This document shows positions 42,631 to 52,701 of a DNA stretch of 64,000 nt, piece by piece. Source of the DNA: an uncultured Lachnospiraceae bacterium (GTDB taxonomy: Bacteria; Bacillota; Clostridia; Lachnospirales; Lachnospiraceae); assembly GCA_944381485.1 (NCBI GenBank), contig CALWLI010000006.1, positions 1 to 64,000 on the forward strand, read 5' to 3'. Numbering within the stretch: position 1 is the stretch's first letter; each line of letters starts with the position of its first letter. The notes beneath the pieces were generated by a model, which saw only the letters and a program-made list of their open reading frames with translations, was not told where the DNA came from and ran no database searches. Made by a program: the position numbers and the translations under genes.

Positions 42631-44982
42631 ATGCAGGAATTAGCCGAGCTTTTGACAAACAGACAAAACGTAGCAATGCAGACAGAGATAATACTCATGC
42701 TGCTGCTTTTTTTGCTGCCTCTATATAAGCTGAAAAAGACAAAGGGTGTGATCGTGACATGGACTTTAATGTTTGCGGCCTTTCTCTATCTCCATCAGAC
42801 TCTTGTGGCTTTTGTGGTGGCGGGCTTTTACATGATAGCCATCTTTTTCCTCTTGTACCCGACAGTAATGTCCTTTGTTCCGGGGAGGAAAAAAGAAAGG
42901 CTTAGATATTTAAGCCCTGCCCTGTCCATAACAGGGGGATATGGGCTTTGGATAGTTTTTTGCGCCCTCATAAGTATTCTCGGGATCGCAGGGAAGGGGG
43001 CAGTATATCTTTTTGCCCTGGCCCTTATATGGATAGCATGGTATCTCAGGGTCTTTAGGCCCCATAGGGGAGGAGGCCTCGGAGAACGCCTAAACACAAA
43101 ACCTGACAAGAAGCTTCTTTTCATAGTCGGCATCATATTGATAGCTCTTTTGATCCAGCTTAACAGGATAAACATAGCCATTGACTACGATTCCCTGCAC
43201 TACGGACTCAGGAGCGAATACATACTTGCGGAGGGAAGATGGGGCATATTTGAGGACCATGGTCTGGTGAACACAGTCTATACCTACCCAAAGGGCTTTG
43301 AGATACTTACTATAGGCCTCTCCTTTCTTCCGAGCTACAGCTTTATACTGTGCGCAAATGTCTACATACTTATACTCATACTTATCGTGGCGGGAAAAAC
43401 AGTAGGACTTGTGGTAAAGGACAGGTATGCTGCCCTCTTTGCCTCAATGGTCCTTTCTCTGATACCCGGAATCTCAAACATGGCTCTGACAGCAAAGTCG
43501 GATCTCTTTACTCTCCTTTTACAGCTTCTCGCAGTCTACCTTGTGACAAGGACTGTAAAGGAGGGAGGCGCCAGAGAACTCATGGTAGTATCTCTCACAG
43601 AATTAATGTTGAGCCTCACAGGAAAACCCACAGCTGCTGTGTTTTCCACAGGGCTCTTCATCGTGACCTTGCTTTTCCTTATAAAAGAAAAAAACAAACT
43701 GAAAAATATCTCTTCGGAAAGGAGAGATCGGCAGATAAGTTCGGCAGACAGCCGGACAGTGCTTATAATAGGGGCTGTGGCCTTTTTGATCATATGCCTC
43801 AGGACCTTCCTTCTCACAGGACTCCCTATAACTTCTGTCTTTTCAGGTCTGTTCACAAGACTGGGCTTTGAGATAAAATACCCTTTCAGTGCTCAAAGCA
43901 TACCCTCAGAGGGCATATCCCTTGGACTTATTGATGGGATAAAAAACACAGCTGTAAGGATACTTAAGTTCCTGTTTTTCCCCGGAGGAGAGGACATGTC
44001 CCATGTGATAATGGCCTGGGGAGGAATATTTTTTGCGGCACTTCTTCTTGTGTTTATACTGGAGGCTAAAAAAACCCGCTCTTATCTGGCAGAAAAGCAT
44101 GAGACCGAGGCTCTCATGGGATTTAAATATCTCTCAGCCGCATCCGTCACCATGCTTTTGCTTGCTGTCATCAGTCTCCACCTTCTCTGGCAGGTGGACG
44201 GCAATTACTTCATGCTCATGTACTGCCTTATAAGTATGGTGGCTGTAGTATGCATATATTGTACCGACAAAAAGAGGGAGGAGGCGGAGAGCTCCCGCTG
44301 GCTCCACGATAAACTGAGAAACGCGGCAGTTATGTTCATTACCCTGTCAATGATCATGATAACAGCCCACACAGGCTGGGCGGGAGCGGTCGGATTTACC
44401 CCCATAAAGATATTCAACAGAGGTCTTGTAGAGCATGAGGATATAATTGAGGATATCAGGGAGCAAACAGGGAGCGATGAGATCTGGAGAGAGCTTAACG
44501 AGGCCTGCTCCGACTCAGGGAAGAGGATAATTGCCTTCGAGAAGGACCCCTTCTGCTACAGCTTCCTCTCTGCAGTGGAGAGCTATACGGACATTGAGGG
44601 AAGCGGAGGAAATGTATACCTTGTCAAAAAGCTCAATATCTTTAAGGAGTATTTGGCAGCTGCGGAGATAGATTACATATATGTGGACGCCTCCTACCTT
44701 TTGGAGGAGGGAAGAGACAGGGCGAAAAGCCTTGTCAGAGACCTGATAGAGGACGGCACCCTTGTGGACCTGAGATTTAATGAGGAGCTTTCAGCTGATA
44801 AGGTTGAAGAAAAATGCGCTGAAATCGAGGAGAAAAGGCTCACAAAGCTTTACGGAAGAATAGATAAGGACAGGGTGAAGGAGAGGTGGGAGATACCTCT
44901 CACAAAGGAGAAATTTGAGTCGGCAGAGGATGAGCTCAAGCTTTTTGAGTCAGCCCTTGATGCGGCAAATAAGGACGAGTGA
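42631..44982 (+). CDS. Polytopic membrane protein, probable GT-C-type glycosyltransferase
   Basis: The protein is 783 residues. About 12-14 hydrophobic helices occupy residues 15-560, followed by a soluble C-terminal part of about 200 residues ending in a charged helix. A motif AIDYDSLHYGLRSEYIL lies in the loop after an early helix, where GT-C enzymes carry acidic catalytic residues; a TYPKGFE segment follows. I do not recognise a named family. The gene lies 16 bases after a GT2 gene and 1 base before a second large membrane gene, which suits assembly or modification of a lipid-linked glycan. Confidence 0.68.
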   Translation: MQELAELLTNRQNVAMQTEIILMLLLFLLPLYKLKKTKGVIVTWTLMFAAFLYLHQTLVAFVVAGFYMIAIFFLLYPTVMSFVPGRKKERLRYLSPALSITGGYGLWIVFCALISILGIAGKGAVYLFALALIWIAWYLRVFRPHRGGGLGERLNTKPDKKLLFIVGIILIALLIQLNRINIAIDYDSLHYGLRSEYILAEGRWGIFEDHGLVNTVYTYPKGFEILTIGLSFLPSYSFILCANVYILILILIVAGKTVGLVVKDRYAALFASMVLSLIPGISNMALTAKSDLFTLLLQLLAVYLVTRTVKEGGARELMVVSLTELMLSLTGKPTAAVFSTGLFIVTLLFLIKEKNKLKNISSERRDRQISSADSRTVLIIGAVAFLIICLRTFLLTGLPITSVFSGLFTRLGFEIKYPFSAQSIPSEGISLGLIDGIKNTAVRILKFLFFPGGEDMSHVIMAWGGIFFAALLLVFILEAKKTRSYLAEKHETEALMGFKYLSAASVTMLLLAVISLHLLWQVDGNYFMLMYCLISMVAVVCIYCTDKKREEAESSRWLHDKLRNAAVMFITLSMIMITAHTGWAGAVGFTPIKIFNRGLVEHEDIIEDIREQTGSDEIWRELNEACSDSGKRIIAFEKDPFCYSFLSAVESYTDIEGSGGNVYLVKKLNIFKEYLAAAEIDYIYVDASYLLEEGRDRAKSLVRDLIEDGTLVDLRFNEELSADKVEEKCAEIEEKRLTKLYGRIDKDRVKERWEIPLTKEKFESAEDELKLFESALDAANKDE

Positions 44983-44983
44983 T

Positions 44984-46660
44984 ATGAACAAGATCGTTTC
45001 GGATGTGACAAGCAAAATAAAAATAAATATAAAAGACTGCGACAAAGGATCCCAAGCCTTGGACCTTATACTTATTATAGCTCTGCTTTTCTTCGGCTTC
45101 TATGTGAATCGGGGAATAATAATAAAGGGGCTGTATATGGATGACCTTTATATGTGGTCCTGCTATGGTGAGCAGAGCTTCTTCGAGTATGTTTTTCCCA
45201 TAGGCACTTCCACAAGATTTAGGCCCGCCTACTGGCTCCTCGCTTATCTTGAGATGGGCCTTATAGGCACACATATAGAGCTCTTTGTGCCTGTAAATAT
45301 AATTGCCAATACGATAGTGGCCATTCTCATATATTTCTTTGCAAAGAGGCTTTCAGGCCTGAGGTTTTTCGGGCTTACCGCCGGGATACTCTATCTCTCT
45401 TCCCGTTTTTCATACTATCAGATAGGGCAGGCGCTGGGCCTTATGGAGACTGAGGCCACATTCATGGCTCTGCTCATACTTTATCTCCTCTTCCTCAGCC
45501 TTGAGGGACAGGAGGAAATGAGGGCAAGGAGCAAAAAGGGAAGGGTAAAAGCAGGGCATTTCAGGGCGGCTCTTCTTGTGTATTTTCTGCTTGCCTTTGT
45601 CCACGAGAGATACATATCCCTTCTTCCCCTGTTTTTCCTTGTGCTCATATTTAAGACGGCAAAAAATGGGGACTTAAGCTTCAGAGAAAAGAGAGATCTC
45701 TTCCTTGAGCCGGTGCTTGTCTTTTTTGTCATTTTTATTATAAGAAAGCTTGCTATAGGCACAGCCATACCTGCGGGAACGGGAGGCACCGAGGTGACAG
45801 ACACCTTCAATGTGGCGGAGGCGCTGAGCTTTGCCGTAAGCCAGGTGTTTTACATTTTCGGAGTAAATGCGGGGCCTGAGCATTTAAACGGAGTGACCTG
45901 GGCAGACACCCCGGTAAATATAAAAGTGTTTGTAAAGCTGGGGGCCCTTATCTTATCGATAATAGTATTTGAATATCTTTTGTCCCTTTTCCTGCGCTTT
46001 CGGGGAGGGAAGGAGGACAGAGAGAAGCTTTTTGAGTATGTCAAAAACAGTCTTCTCTTTATCCTTTTTATCGCCATGTGCATAGGCTGCTCTTCAGTCA
46101 CAATAAGAGTAGAGATGAGATGGATATACGTCTCCTACGGCGGTGCCCTTCTGCTGTGTGCATATATGGCAGGCATAATAAGAGAGACCTTTGACAGCGG
46201 GGCTGAAACCTCAGTTTTTTTCGGGTTTCCTGCAAATATATGGAAAAAGGCGGTGAGCCTTCTTCTGTGCCTGTTGTTTTTTGCCTATGCCATGCTGACT
46301 CTAAGCAATGACAGCTTTTACAGAAGCTGTTTTCCAAAGCTCTATTTCTGGCCTGACCAGCTCAGGATGAACTCTCTCACGGAGCAGACCTACGAGAAAT
46401 ACGGGGAAGATATTTTCGGAAGGGATATCTATATTTTGGAGAACAGCTACGGCATGAGTGATTTTTACGGGGACACCTTCTTTAAGACCTTTGACCCCGA
46501 GAGAAAAGCCGAGGGAACAGAGGTGCATTTCGTGGATTCAACGGAGGACATTCCGGAGGAGAAGATACGCTCCGGAAATATACTTGTCATAAAGGAGATA
46601 CCTGAGGAAAATGCTTACCTTGACATAACAGAAGAGGTGACAGATGGAAAGTCCGAATAA
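44984..46660 (+). CDS. Polytopic membrane protein, GT-C-like
   Basis: The protein is 558 residues with about 10-11 hydrophobic helices between residues 25 and 430 and a soluble C-terminus. The first outer loop carries GLYMDDLYMWSCYGEQSFFE with adjacent Asp residues, as in GT-C glycosyltransferases. No named family is recognised. The start at 44984 (MNKIVSDVTSK) has AAGGACGAG upstream; a longer reading overlaps the preceding gene. Its 3' end overlaps the VWA gene by 17 bases. Confidence 0.65.
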   Translation: MNKIVSDVTSKIKINIKDCDKGSQALDLILIIALLFFGFYVNRGIIIKGLYMDDLYMWSCYGEQSFFEYVFPIGTSTRFRPAYWLLAYLEMGLIGTHIELFVPVNIIANTIVAILIYFFAKRLSGLRFFGLTAGILYLSSRFSYYQIGQALGLMETEATFMALLILYLLFLSLEGQEEMRARSKKGRVKAGHFRAALLVYFLLAFVHERYISLLPLFFLVLIFKTAKNGDLSFREKRDLFLEPVLVFFVIFIIRKLAIGTAIPAGTGGTEVTDTFNVAEALSFAVSQVFYIFGVNAGPEHLNGVTWADTPVNIKVFVKLGALILSIIVFEYLLSLFLRFRGGKEDREKLFEYVKNSLLFILFIAMCIGCSSVTIRVEMRWIYVSYGGALLLCAYMAGIIRETFDSGAETSVFFGFPANIWKKAVSLLLCLLFFAYAMLTLSNDSFYRSCFPKLYFWPDQLRMNSLTEQTYEKYGEDIFGRDIYILENSYGMSDFYGDTFFKTFDPERKAEGTEVHFVDSTEDIPEEKIRSGNILVIKEIPEENAYLDITEEVTDGKSE

Positions 46661-48059
46661 AAAGAGGCAGATCAAAGAGGAGCAGGTGGCAGAGCTGTGC
46701 ACGGACATCCTTTATTCTGCGAGAAACGAGCTGTATGTAAATATGCATTACCTTGACGCCGCTCTAAGCTCCTTTAAGTTTGTGGGAGACTCCTCATTAG
46801 TGACTAAGGGAAATCTCAGAGGGCTGGCTACAGACGGAAGCTATATAGTTTATGAACCTTTATACCTCACAGGCCTCTATAAGAGAGGGAGAGTCTTTGT
46901 GAACAGAGCATACCTTCATATGCTTCTGCACTGTCTTTTCCTTCACCTTTACAACAGGAAGGACAGGATAGAGCTTTTGTGGGATCTGAGCTGTGATATT
47001 GCAGTTGAGTACATATGTGACAGCTTGGAGCTCCGCAGTCTGAGGATAGCCTCAGGCACCTTCAGACAGGAATTTTATATGAGGCTTAAGTCCTCAGGCA
47101 TACCTGCGATGAATGCGGAGAGCATATACGAGGTACTGTGCACAATGCAGCTTTCTGAAAATATAATAAGGACTCTTTTTTCCTCCTTCACCGTGGACAA
47201 CCACTGCTTTTGGTACGAGGGAGGCGACAGCAAGGATGAGCAGGCCATGGAGAGGAAGAAGCAGGAGTGGAAGGAGAAAAGCGAAAAGACTCTCACAGCC
47301 ATAGAGACGGGGGATAAGCCTTCTGACGACGAAAATGATCCTTTCAGCTCTCAGTTAAGAATAGAGAACAGGGAGCGGTATGATTACAGAAGCTTTCTCA
47401 GGAAGTTTTCGGTCCTTAAGGAAGAACTCAAGGCGGATGATGACAGCTTTGACTATGTATTCTACACCTACGGCTTTGAGCTCTACAAAAACATGCCTCT
47501 TATAGAGCCCCAGGAGACAAAAGAAAGCTTTGCAGTGGAGGAGTTTGTCATCGCGGTGGATACCTCCTACTCCACCTCAGGCGAGCTGGTGAAAAAGTTC
47601 CTTGAGGAGACCTACGATGTCTTAAGCGAGAAGGAAAGCTGGTTTATGAAGGTCAATGTGAGGATAATCCAGTGCGATGACAGGATCCTTTCGGATGTAA
47701 AGATAGAGAGCAGGGAGGACATGGAGAGATATATGGAGGACTTTGAGCTTCTGGGGCAGGGAGGGACTGACTTCAGGCCTGTGTTCTCCTACGTGGATGG
47801 CCTCATAAAAAAGAGGGAGTTTAAGAAGCTTAAGGGTCTCATATACTTTACTGACGGAAAGGGCATATACCCCTTAAAAAAGCCGGTGTACGACACAGCC
47901 TTCGTGTTTATGAGAGATAATTATGAGGACACGGACGTGCCGGGCTGGGCAATAAAGCTTTTGCTGGAGCCGGAGGACTTTATAAAGAGAGACATAAAAC
48001 CGGGGGTCGAGCTTAAGGAGGCTCTGTCCGAGGGATTCAAGGCAGCTATGGAGGTCTGA
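46644..48059 (+). CDS. VWA-like predicted metallopeptidase (DUF2201 type)
   Basis: The protein is 471 residues. The N-terminal half looks like a metallopeptidase-derived domain with LHMLLHCLFLHL (His92, His96, His101) and DLSCDIAVEYICDS. The canonical HExxH Glu is replaced, so activity is doubtful. The C-terminal part from about residue 300 is a VWA domain with the MIDAS-like AVDTSYSTSG and GGTDFRPVF. This family is nearly always paired with a MoxR ATPase, which follows after 3 bases. The pair resembles RavA-ViaA-type chaperone systems in design. Confidence 0.82.
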   Translation: MESPNKKRQIKEEQVAELCTDILYSARNELYVNMHYLDAALSSFKFVGDSSLVTKGNLRGLATDGSYIVYEPLYLTGLYKRGRVFVNRAYLHMLLHCLFLHLYNRKDRIELLWDLSCDIAVEYICDSLELRSLRIASGTFRQEFYMRLKSSGIPAMNAESIYEVLCTMQLSENIIRTLFSSFTVDNHCFWYEGGDSKDEQAMERKKQEWKEKSEKTLTAIETGDKPSDDENDPFSSQLRIENRERYDYRSFLRKFSVLKEELKADDDSFDYVFYTYGFELYKNMPLIEPQETKESFAVEEFVIAVDTSYSTSGELVKKFLEETYDVLSEKESWFMKVNVRIIQCDDRILSDVKIESREDMERYMEDFELLGQGGTDFRPVFSYVDGLIKKREFKKLKGLIYFTDGKGIYPLKKPVYDTAFVFMRDNYEDTDVPGWAIKLLLEPEDFIKRDIKPGVELKEALSEGFKAAMEV

Positions 48060-48062
48060 TTT

Positions 48063-49580
48063 ATGAATATAAGAGAAGCCAAGGAAGAGATAAAAAACGC
48101 TATAAAGGCATACCTGATGAAGGATGAAAACGGTGAGTACGCCATAGAGTATATAAGGCAGAGGCCCCTTCTGCTCATAGGGCCTCCCGGAGTGGGAAAG
48201 ACTCAGATAATGGAGCAGATATCGAGGGAGTGCAGGATAGGACTGGTGTCCTACACCATAACCCATCACACAAGACAGTCGGCCATAGGCCTTCCCTTTA
48301 TAGAAAAAAAGAGCTATGGCGGTGTTGAGACTGCAGTGACAGAGTACACCATGTCAGAGATAGTCGCCTCCGTATACAACAAGATGGAGGAGACAGGCCT
48401 AAAGGAGGGCATACTCTTTATAGATGAGATAAATTGTGTCTCAGAGACCCTTGCCCCCACCATGCTTCAGTTTCTGCAGGGAAAGAGCTTCGGAAATCAC
48501 AGGATACCGGAGGGCTGGATAATAGTGGCGGCCGGAAACCCTCCGGAGTACAACAAGTCGGTGAGAGAATTCGACATAGTCACCCTGGACAGGATAAGGA
48601 GGATAGACGTGACTCCTGATTTCGGCGCATGGAAAAAGTACGCCGAGGAGGCGGGAATACACAGCTCCATAGTCACATATCTGGGAATAAAGGAGAAGAA
48701 TTTCTGTAGGGTGGAGACTACAGTCGACGGAAAATTCTTTGTAACTCCCAGAGGCTGGGAGGATCTGTCAAAGCTTATATATGTATATGAAAAGCTGGGA
48801 CTGGACCTTGGCAGAGAGACTATAGGGGAATATCTGCAGTTTCCGGAGACCGCAAAGGACTTTGCGAATTACTATGAGCTTTACAAGAAATATAAGGCTC
48901 AGTACAAGGTTGACGAGATACTGGACGGTCACATTGACGAGAAGCTGTGCGAGAGATTCGAGAAGGCACCTTTTGACGAGAAGTACAGTGTCACAGGTCT
49001 TATAGTAAGCGGGCTTTCAGGTAGCGGCAGGGCCCTCTCGGAGATGACCGCTTATCTCACAGAGCTTAAGGATGAGCTTACAAAACTGAAATCAGAGCTT
49101 CACCGTGCAGGGGAGAAGAGCCTTCGGGAGAGGATATACTCCTATGGAGGAGATCTGGAGGAGAAGCTCAGGCAGGATATAAGAGCAAAGATAATCACAG
49201 CAGGGCAGAAGAGACGCACAGAAAAGATAATCTCATTCATAAATACCGCCGCTCAAAGCATTTCAGAGGCGGGAATCGATGATGAGACAAAGGCCTGGGG
49301 TGTCATTTCAGGAGACTATAACAGGGAGGCCGACAGCTATGAGGACAGCTTCGACGAGCTGGGATTAAAGCTTGAGCATGCCTTTGACTTTATGGAGGCG
49401 GCCTTCGGCGCAGGGCAGGAGATGGTAATGTTCATGACGGCCCTGAATTCAAACTCATATATCGTTGAATTCCTGAAGGACTATGACTGCGAGAGATATT
49501 ATCAATACAACAAGGAGCTCTTGTTCGAGGAGAGAGAGGATAAGATAAGAGAGCTGATAGATAAGACAGAGATATTATGA
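48063..49580 (+). CDS. MoxR family AAA ATPase
   Basis: The protein is 505 residues. The AAA core has Walker A GPPGVGKTQ (40-48), Walker B GILFIDEINCVSE, sensor 1 IIVAAGNPPEYNKS and the arginine-finger region TLDRIRRIDV. The C-terminal 200 residues are helical and charged and are not recognised. MoxR ATPases act with VWA partners to mature or insert metal in protein complexes, or to support membrane stress. Here it closes an operon of glycosyltransferase-like proteins. A folded repeat begins 24 bases after its stop. Confidence 0.87.
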   Translation: MNIREAKEEIKNAIKAYLMKDENGEYAIEYIRQRPLLLIGPPGVGKTQIMEQISRECRIGLVSYTITHHTRQSAIGLPFIEKKSYGGVETAVTEYTMSEIVASVYNKMEETGLKEGILFIDEINCVSETLAPTMLQFLQGKSFGNHRIPEGWIIVAAGNPPEYNKSVREFDIVTLDRIRRIDVTPDFGAWKKYAEEAGIHSSIVTYLGIKEKNFCRVETTVDGKFFVTPRGWEDLSKLIYVYEKLGLDLGRETIGEYLQFPETAKDFANYYELYKKYKAQYKVDEILDGHIDEKLCERFEKAPFDEKYSVTGLIVSGLSGSGRALSEMTAYLTELKDELTKLKSELHRAGEKSLRERIYSYGGDLEEKLRQDIRAKIITAGQKRRTEKIISFINTAAQSISEAGIDDETKAWGVISGDYNREADSYEDSFDELGLKLEHAFDFMEAAFGAGQEMVMFMTALNSNSYIVEFLKDYDCERYYQYNKELLFEEREDKIRELIDKTEIL

Positions 49581-49603
49581 TCTCATAGGATCCGGAAAAA
49601 ACA

Positions 49604-49773
49604 GCGCATCCGAGGTTTTCTGCTAAAGCCACTTCCTTCGCCCAAACCTTTTAACTTATCTCGCTTTTTCAAAACTCGGGAAAACTTTCCTCAGACAATT
49701 GAAAAAGCTCGAAGTTAATAAGGCCTGTGCTCAGTCAGTAGACGGCTTAATTCGCAAAAAACCTCGGATGCGC
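49604..49773. repeat. Folded intergenic repeat, copy 1
   Basis: The element has four nested stems. Outer arms GCGCATCCGAGGTTTT (49604-49619) and AAAACCTCGGATGCGC (49758-49773) are a perfect 16-base inverted repeat. Inside are AAGCC/GGCTT, then CCTTTTAACTT with AAGTTAATAAGG, then GCTTTTTCAA (49663-49672) with TTGAAAAAGC (49699-49708), and an inner GGGAA/TTCCT hairpin (49678-49691). Copy 2 at 52702 shares the core sequence and the whole fold. It contains no convincing reading frame. Confidence 0.85.
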
Positions 49774-49801
49774 ATATTTATTGACTGCATTATATTTATC
49801 G

Positions 49802-51016
49802 TTAGAGTGAGAATCTCCGCTTTCGCGGGGATCTTTCTTTTTCCGTATCCTTTTCTTTCAAGCCGAATCTCTCATGTCTTAAATCCATGAGCACAGAGAG
49901 GACCTCGGGATTTTTTAACTCCATAGCCGCCTCCGTCATCTTTGATGAGTAATCCTCGGTGACAAAATCCATTGAAGCCAGCTCCTTAAGTCTGCTCATG
50001 GAGATCTCATCTGACTCATAGTGTCTTATGAGAAGCTCCGTAAATTTTTTGGCGTGAAATTTCAGATAGGATATGTATTTTTCTTCGGCTTCCTCCGAGA
50101 GATCACAGGGAGTCTCGAGGCGGCAGAGAGCAAGCTCACACACAGTCTCCTCCGGCTCCAAGGCCTCCGCATAGGAAAAGAGAGAGTCATAGCGCTTTAT
50201 CTGAAACATGGTGTTTGCAAAGCAGTTTCTGTACATATAGCCGCTGCCCTGCATGTCTCTCACGGTGATGCGGGCAGGAGTGTTCTCCTTGGAGTTCTCA
50301 TAGTACTCAGGGAATATGAGCCTGTATTTTACAGGGGCTTTTTCGCCGGGAGCCTGAGTACTCAAGGCACCCTCTCTGTCCGTTTGCTCGAAGCTGTCTA
50401 TCCCTCCTATGCCTATGTTGTTGCATTCGGGAAGGAGATCTCCCGAAAGGTCCGAGGGGGCGACTCTCTCCGGATATATGGGGGCTGCCGAATCTCCTGA
50501 GGAGTTATTTTCCCTGTAAGCCTCCCTGTAGGTAAGCTTCAGGGGAAACCTTATGTTTACAAGCACATCATTTAGAGAGGAGCGCACTCCCTCCGTCACT
50601 GTCATGTCAAGGTTACGCACTCCGGTGCAGCCTGTAAACATTCCGAAGCCAAGGTCTATGGTAGTCGAATACATGCTTATGGAGCTGAGCTTTTCACAGC
50701 CGTAGAAGCAGTATCTTCCCACTTTGAGGAGAGTTCGAGGAAGGGAAATTGACAGAAGCCTCTCACAGATGACCTCCTCTGATTTGTCAATTTCAGCCTC
50801 CCTATCAGGGCTGCATGCCCTTACCGATAGGTCGTCGGTGTCAAATATAAAGGCATTGTCATACATGACAAGCTCGGAACGAGAGAAGGCATAGGGGGCA
50901 AGCTCTGTGACCGGCCTGTTATTTATGAAGGCGGGAACAGTCACCTCCCCTGAGGGGGAGAGACAGCGCCTTATTATTATGCTGTTGTCCTTAGTGTAAG
51001 AAAATATTATCTTCAT
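49802..51016 (-). CDS. Leucine-rich-repeat-like (BspA-type fragment) protein of unknown role
   Basis: The protein is 404 residues with the start at 51016 (MKIIFSYTKDNSIIIRR); a longer reading to 51052 begins with TTG and neither has a clear ribosome site. Residues 20-50 and 95-150 contain BspA/LRR_5-like pieces, such as VTVPAFINNRPVTELAPYAFSR, SISLPRTLLKVGRYCFYGCEKLSSISM and GFGMFTGC. The rest, including a Ser/Gly/Asp linker (185-240) and a helical C-terminus, is unrecognised. There is no signal peptide, so it is probably cytoplasmic. It converges on the MoxR gene across the folded repeat. Confidence 0.65.
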   Translation of the reverse strand: MKIIFSYTKDNSIIIRRCLSPSGEVTVPAFINNRPVTELAPYAFSRSELVMYDNAFIFDTDDLSVRACSPDREAEIDKSEEVICERLLSISLPRTLLKVGRYCFYGCEKLSSISMYSTTIDLGFGMFTGCTGVRNLDMTVTEGVRSSLNDVLVNIRFPLKLTYREAYRENNSSGDSAAPIYPERVAPSDLSGDLLPECNNIGIGGIDSFEQTDREGALSTQAPGEKAPVKYRLIFPEYYENSKENTPARITVRDMQGSGYMYRNCFANTMFQIKRYDSLFSYAEALEPEETVCELALCRLETPCDLSEEAEEKYISYLKFHAKKFTELLIRHYESDEISMSRLKELASMDFVTEDYSSKMTEAAMELKNPEVLSVLMDLRHERFGLKEKDTEKERSPRKRRFSL

Positions 51017-51184
51017 AGCTAATATAATAGACAGGGCAAAGTTAAAATACAAGGGAAAAATGAAAACCTGATGAGGCCTGAAGGAAAGGTTGGAGTCCGG
51101 ATATTCGTATATCTGTTGAGAAAACAGAGCGTGAAGAAAACCTATAGGAACAGATGAAGCAGATTATTAAGAAGGGAGGAAAAA

Positions 51185-51844
51185 ATGAAAAAAATATTTA
51201 AAGCCGTGATCATAGCCGCAGGAGCTGCAGCAGTCCTTTTTTCTTTAAATGAGGCGGCCTTTCGTATCAGAGCTTCAAAGGAACCGGGAAATGTTATATA
51301 CACCATAAGGGGAGAGGCGGTGTTGGATAAGTACTATGAGAACTTGGACGAACTCATAAGAGATTCCGATATAATCGTTCTTGGAGAATGTGTGAAGGAA
51401 AAAACCTTTCGGTCGGGAAGCTTTGATTGGACAGAATCCGGCTTTGAGATCCTGGAGAGTCTTAAGGGAGAGCTTAAGACAGGGGACAGGGCGGATATTG
51501 ATATAATGGGAAGGAACATGACTGTCAGGGATTATATGAGTTTGTATAAAGAGCTTCCCTACGAGCTTAAGGAGAAGGCGGGGGAGATAAAGAACACAGA
51601 TATCATAAGCATGGTTTATCTGTCCGACAGGATACCTTTGGAGGGTGAGCGGGCAATACTTTTTTTGAATGAGGATGAGGATACTCCGGGGAAATATTGG
51701 AGGACAGGCTCTTATCAGGGAGCCCTTTATGAGGAGGATCAGGGAGATGAGAAGACAGAGGCGGATGAAGAGACTTATACCGGGGCCTTGGGGTCCTACA
51801 GCCTCAACGAAATCAAAAGAATGATTGAAAATACAGTGTTCTGA
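51185..51844 (+). CDS. Secreted or membrane-anchored protein, family not recognised
   Basis: The protein is 219 residues. An N-terminal hydrophobic segment (residues 6-22) is a signal peptide or anchor. The middle has LIRDSDIIVLGECVKEKTF, then ILESLKGELKTGDRADID and IPLEGERAILFLNEDED. This order (exposed-stress or shell pattern: VLGEV, LKG-x-LK-x-GD, ERAILFL) occurs in many extracytoplasmic proteins of Bacillota, but I know no function. The ribosome site GAAGGGAGGAAAAA is strong. Confidence 0.7.
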   Translation: MKKIFKAVIIAAGAAAVLFSLNEAAFRIRASKEPGNVIYTIRGEAVLDKYYENLDELIRDSDIIVLGECVKEKTFRSGSFDWTESGFEILESLKGELKTGDRADIDIMGRNMTVRDYMSLYKELPYELKEKAGEIKNTDIISMVYLSDRIPLEGERAILFLNEDEDTPGKYWRTGSYQGALYEEDQGDEKTEADEETYTGALGSYSLNEIKRMIENTVF

Positions 51845-51913
51845 TAGTAATATATAATCAATGGTATAAATACAAACTGCATGGGGAGTTTTATTTCCCT
51901 AAAAGGAGGTTTT

Positions 51914-52690
51914 ATGGCACTTGCATATAATCATGATAACAAGGAATTCCATATTCATGTATGCCCGGGACAGGTGGGAAGATATGTGCTTCTCCCCGGT
52001 GACCCCGGAAGATGTGAGAAGATAGCGAAATACTTTGACGAGCCTGAGCTTGTGGCTTCAAACAGGGAGTATGTGACTTATACCGGCAAGATAGACGGAG
52101 TGCCTGTAAGCGTCACCTCCACAGGAATAGGAGGAGCTTCCACAGCTATTGCGGTGGAGGAGCTTATTCACTGCGGAGCGGACACCTTCATAAGAGTCGG
52201 AACTTCCGGAGGAATGAAGGAGGATGTAATGGGTGGAGATGTCTGCATAGCTACCGGAGCCATAAGATTTGAGGGCACATCCAAGGAATATGCGCCTATT
52301 GAGTGGCCTGCGGTTTCAGACTTTGATGTCACCGCAGCCCTTAAAGCCGGAGCTGACAGGCTGGGACAGAGAAGTCATACAGGAGTGGTCCAGTGTAAGG
52401 ACAGCTTCTACGGACAGCACAGCCCTGACAGCATGCCTGTAGACTATATGTTAAACGACAAGTGGAATGCCTGGATGAGGCTTGGAGCTCTCTGCTCTGA
52501 GATGGAGTCGGCAGCCCTATTCACCGTTGCGGCGGCCAGGGGAGTGAGAGCGGGCTCTGTACTCCTTGTCATAGCCAATCAGACGAGAAGAGCCATGGGA
52601 CTTGAGGATCCTCAGGTATATGACGTGGATATTCCCATAAAGGTGGCTATAGAGGCAATCAAAGACCTGATCAAAAAGGATAAGCAGTAG
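51914..52690 (+). CDS. udp: Uridine phosphorylase
   Basis: The protein is 258 residues. It has the phosphate-binding [43 protein letters not shown] and the nucleoside-binding [16 protein letters not shown], matching E. coli Udp. It splits uridine to uracil and ribose 1-P. The start at 51914 has a perfect AAAGGAGGT; a longer reading from 51881 lacks one. deoB, which converts ribose 1-P to ribose 5-P, lies downstream beyond a folded repeat, so the two form a logical salvage pair. A purine nucleoside substrate is less likely. Confidence 0.88.
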   Translation: MALAYNHDNKEFHIHVCPGQVGRYVLLPGDPGRCEKIAKYFDEPELVASNREYVTYTGKIDGVPVSVTSTGIGGASTAIAVEELIHCGADTFIRVGTSGGMKEDVMGGDVCIATGAIRFEGTSKEYAPIEWPAVSDFDVTAALKAGADRLGQRSHTGVVQCKDSFYGQHSPDSMPVDYMLNDKWNAWMRLGALCSEMESAALFTVAAARGVRAGSVLLVIANQTRRAMGLEDPQVYDVDIPIKVAIEAIKDLIKKDKQ

Positions 52691-52701
52691 CTTCATATCT
52701 G

